The notes beneath the pieces are model-generated. The model was not told where the DNA came from. It worked only from the letters and a program-made list of their open reading frames with translations, and did no database searches. A stretch of 6,814 nt of DNA from Actinomycetota bacterium (GTDB lineage Bacteria; Actinomycetota; Thermoleophilia; Gaiellales; Gaiellaceae), in the NCBI GenBank assembly GCA_013821525.1, contig JACDGR010000184.1, positions 1 through 6,814 of the forward strand, read 5' to 3'. The position numbers were made by a program, and so were the translations under genes. This document shows positions 5,533 through 6,814 of this stretch, in pieces. The first letter of the stretch is position 1, and each line of letters starts with the position of its first letter.

Positions 5533-5966
5533 CGACCACGACGGGTATGCGCATCGGCGAGATCGCCGAGCGCAGCGGCGTCACACCGCGGACGATCCGC
5601 TACTACGAGGAGCTGGGCCTACTGCCCCGGGCCGAGCGTGCACAGGGTAAGCACCGCACCTACACCGAGGTCGACATCGAGCGGCTGCGCGAGCTGACGC
5701 GACTGCGCGACCTGCTCGGACTTTCACTCGACGAGCTGCGCTCGATGATCGTCGCTGAAGAGGTGCGCGCCGACGTGCGGCAGCGGTTCCACGAGACGGA
5801 CTCGCGCGAGGAGCGCCTCGACCTGCTCGACCGCGCGCAACCGCACATCGAGACGCAACTCGGGCTCGTGCGCCGCCGGCTCGCCGAGCTTCAGGAGCTC
5901 GAAGGCGAGCTGCTCGAGCGGCGCAAGCTCCTGCAGCGTCGCCGCCGCGAGCTGAACGGGCCCTAG
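5529..5966 (+). CDS. MerR-family transcriptional regulator
   Basis: This 145-residue protein has an N-terminal winged helix-turn-helix: RIGEIAERSGVTPRTIRYYE (residues 8-27) is the classic MerR recognition region, followed by wing residues GKHRTYTEVDIERL (40-53). The C-terminal half (about 92-142) is a highly charged heptad-like helix, expected to form the dimerising antiparallel coiled coil. There is no cysteine anywhere, so it is not a mercury-, copper- or zinc-type metal sensor. The effector domain is very short, leaving little room for a drug-binding pocket such as that of BmrR. ATG 5529 overlaps the transporter stop as ATGA, indicating translational coupling; ATG 5547 (residue 7) is a weaker alternative. 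The likely target is the promoter at 4033-4056, giving feedback control of the pump and of itself. Its stop codon shares bases with the stop of convergent selD. Confidence 0.9.
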   Translation: MTTTTGMRIGEIAERSGVTPRTIRYYEELGLLPRAERAQGKHRTYTEVDIERLRELTRLRDLLGLSLDELRSMIVAEEVRADVRQRFHETDSREERLDLLDRAQPHIETQLGLVRRRLAELQELEGELLERRKLLQRRRRELNGP

Positions 5967-6814
5967 CGGAGCAGAACGCCGGCGCCGTCCTCGACGGCGC
6001 CGACGCGCGCGAGGAACAGTTCGGCGCGCGCGAACTCAGCCTCGAGTGCCGGCCCCTTGTCTCGTGGGAGCGAGATGAGGAGCCCGCCCGCAGTCTGTGG
6101 GTCGTAGGCGAGCTCCACGAGCTCGGGGGCGACGGCCTCGCCCACGTCGGCCTGCGCGTATTCACGGTTGTTGCGCGTCCCCGCCGTCGAGACGCCGGCG
6201 CGCGCCGCGTCGAGCGCACCCGCGAGCGCAGGCAATCGGGCGGCGCCGATCGTGATCCGGACCTCGCTGCGGGACGCCATCTCATACGCGTGGCCGAGCA
6301 GACCGAAGCCCGTCACGTCGGTGACGGCGTTCGGTGCGAACGGCCGTAGGAGATCGGCTGCATCCCGGTTCAACGTGCGCATCCAGCGCACGGCCTCGGC
6401 GGGGTCGGCGAGCCCACGCTTCGCGCCACCGAGCACGAGCGCCGTCCCGAGCGGCTTCGTCAGGTAGAGCGCATCACCCGGGCGCGCTCCTGACTTCGGC
6501 CAGATCCCGCGGGGCGATACAGTGCCGACGACGGCGAGCCCGTACTTCGGCTCGGCGTCGCGAATCGTGTGCCCTCCCGCCAGCACCGCGCCGGCCGCGC
6601 GCACCTGTCGATCGGCTCCGTCGAAGATCGCGCGCACCATCTCGGTCGGCAGCTCCTCCGGCAACGCGGCGACGGAGAGCGCAAGCAACGGAACGCCGCC
6701 CATCGCGAACACATCGTTCAACGCGTTGGTCGCGGCAATCGCCCCGAAGTCGTCGGGGTCGTCGACGATCGGCGGGAAGAAGTCGATCGTGAAGACGAGC
6801 GCACGCTCGTCGTC
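5963..6814 (-). CDS. selD: selenophosphate synthase (selenide, water dikinase), N-terminus beyond window
   Basis: SelD makes selenophosphate from selenide and ATP, the selenium donor for selenocysteine and selenouridine. The window holds 283 C-terminal residues, open to the right edge. With E. coli SelD at about 347 residues, roughly 60 N-terminal residues are missing, including the catalytic Cys/Sec and Lys loop. Seen, numbered from the edge: TIDFFPPIVDDP (9-20), NALNDVFAMGG (30-40) with a metal-binding Asp, AGGHTIRDAEPKYGL (79-93), TDVTGFGLLGH (165-175) with another metal-binding Asp, GTRNN (212-216), and DPQTAGGLL (238-246). These cover the AIRS-type N- and C-terminal domains without interruption. 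A TTG at 6721 is internal to the NALNDV motif and is not the start. The TAG stop (5965-5963) overlaps the merR stop. Neighbours upstream, perhaps selA/selB or a selenoprotein gene, lie outside the window. Confidence 0.93.
   Translation of the reverse strand, partial: DDERALVFTIDFFPPIVDDPDDFGAIAATNALNDVFAMGGVPLLALSVAALPEELPTEMVRAIFDGADRQVRAAGAVLAGGHTIRDAEPKYGLAVVGTVSPRGIWPKSGARPGDALYLTKPLGTALVLGGAKRGLADPAEAVRWMRTLNRDAADLLRPFAPNAVTDVTGFGLLGHAYEMASRSEVRITIGAARLPALAGALDAARAGVSTAGTRNNREYAQADVGEAVAPELVELAYDPQTAGGLLISLPRDKGPALEAEFARAELFLARVGAVEDGAGVLLR
5980..6002 (+). terminator. strong GC hairpin just after merR, inside the end of selD
   Basis: CGGCGCCGTC (5980-5989) pairs perfectly with GACGGCGCCG (5993-6002) around a 3-nt loop CTC, giving a 10-bp GC-rich stem beginning 14 bp after the merR stop. 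There is no T-tract, so it is not a classical intrinsic terminator, but U-less hairpins often mark transcript ends in high-GC actinobacteria. It is encoded within the last codons of selD (the stretch reading RVGAVEDGAG), so it would also appear in the selD mRNA just before its stop, where it could affect 3' stability. Codon constraint on Gly/Ala/Val/Asp could produce such a palindrome by chance. Confidence 0.45.

Overview
The window is high-GC bacterial chromosome with closely packed genes. Gene content (a fused DipZ-type thiol-disulfide protein, an actinobacterial-style heme A synthase, a PAC2-family protein, a DHA2 transporter with a MerR regulator, and selenophosphate synthase) points to an actinobacterium. 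The codon use and mix of genes would suit a deep-branching lineage such as Thermoleophilia, but that placement is an inference from gene content, not a measured phylogeny.

Layout, left to right. (1) Positions 1-105 hold the last 34 codons of an unidentified gene ending in an Ala/Pro-rich tail. (2) After a 70-bp gap comes dipZ (176-1804, +): a CcdA-like membrane domain, a thioredoxin-like domain with a CINC active site, and a C-terminal beta-rich domain. (3) Positions 1805-2200 are a roughly 400-bp spacer between convergent genes. It has no credible ORF but is rich in short dyads, several built on GTGTC/GACAC arms, and in short direct repeats. (4) On the minus strand, ctaA (heme A synthase, start near 4015, stop 3107) is followed after 9 bp by a PAC2-family gene (3097-2201), forming a likely two-gene operon. 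(5) Divergently, on the plus strand, a 14-helix DHA2-type drug/proton antiporter gene (4057-5532) overlaps by 4 bp a MerR-family regulator gene (5529-5966), a typical efflux pump plus regulator unit. (6) selD (5963 to beyond the right edge, minus strand) is convergent with merR; the two stop codons share the same CTAG tetranucleotide.

How the genes relate. DipZ and CtaA both serve biogenesis of the aerobic respiratory chain (extracytoplasmic thiol redox and possibly cytochrome maturation; heme A for aa3-type oxidases). The MFS-MerR pair probably senses and exports a small organic compound. SelD supplies selenophosphate and implies selenium use elsewhere in the genome. Nothing here looks like a mobile element, CRISPR array, RNA gene or defence island. 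The window is mostly ordinary core or near-core genome. The features most worth a second look are the repeat-rich spacer, the overlapping merR/selD ends with an embedded hairpin, the Asn at a usual heme-ligand position in CtaA, and the tandem TGACGT element in front of the efflux gene.
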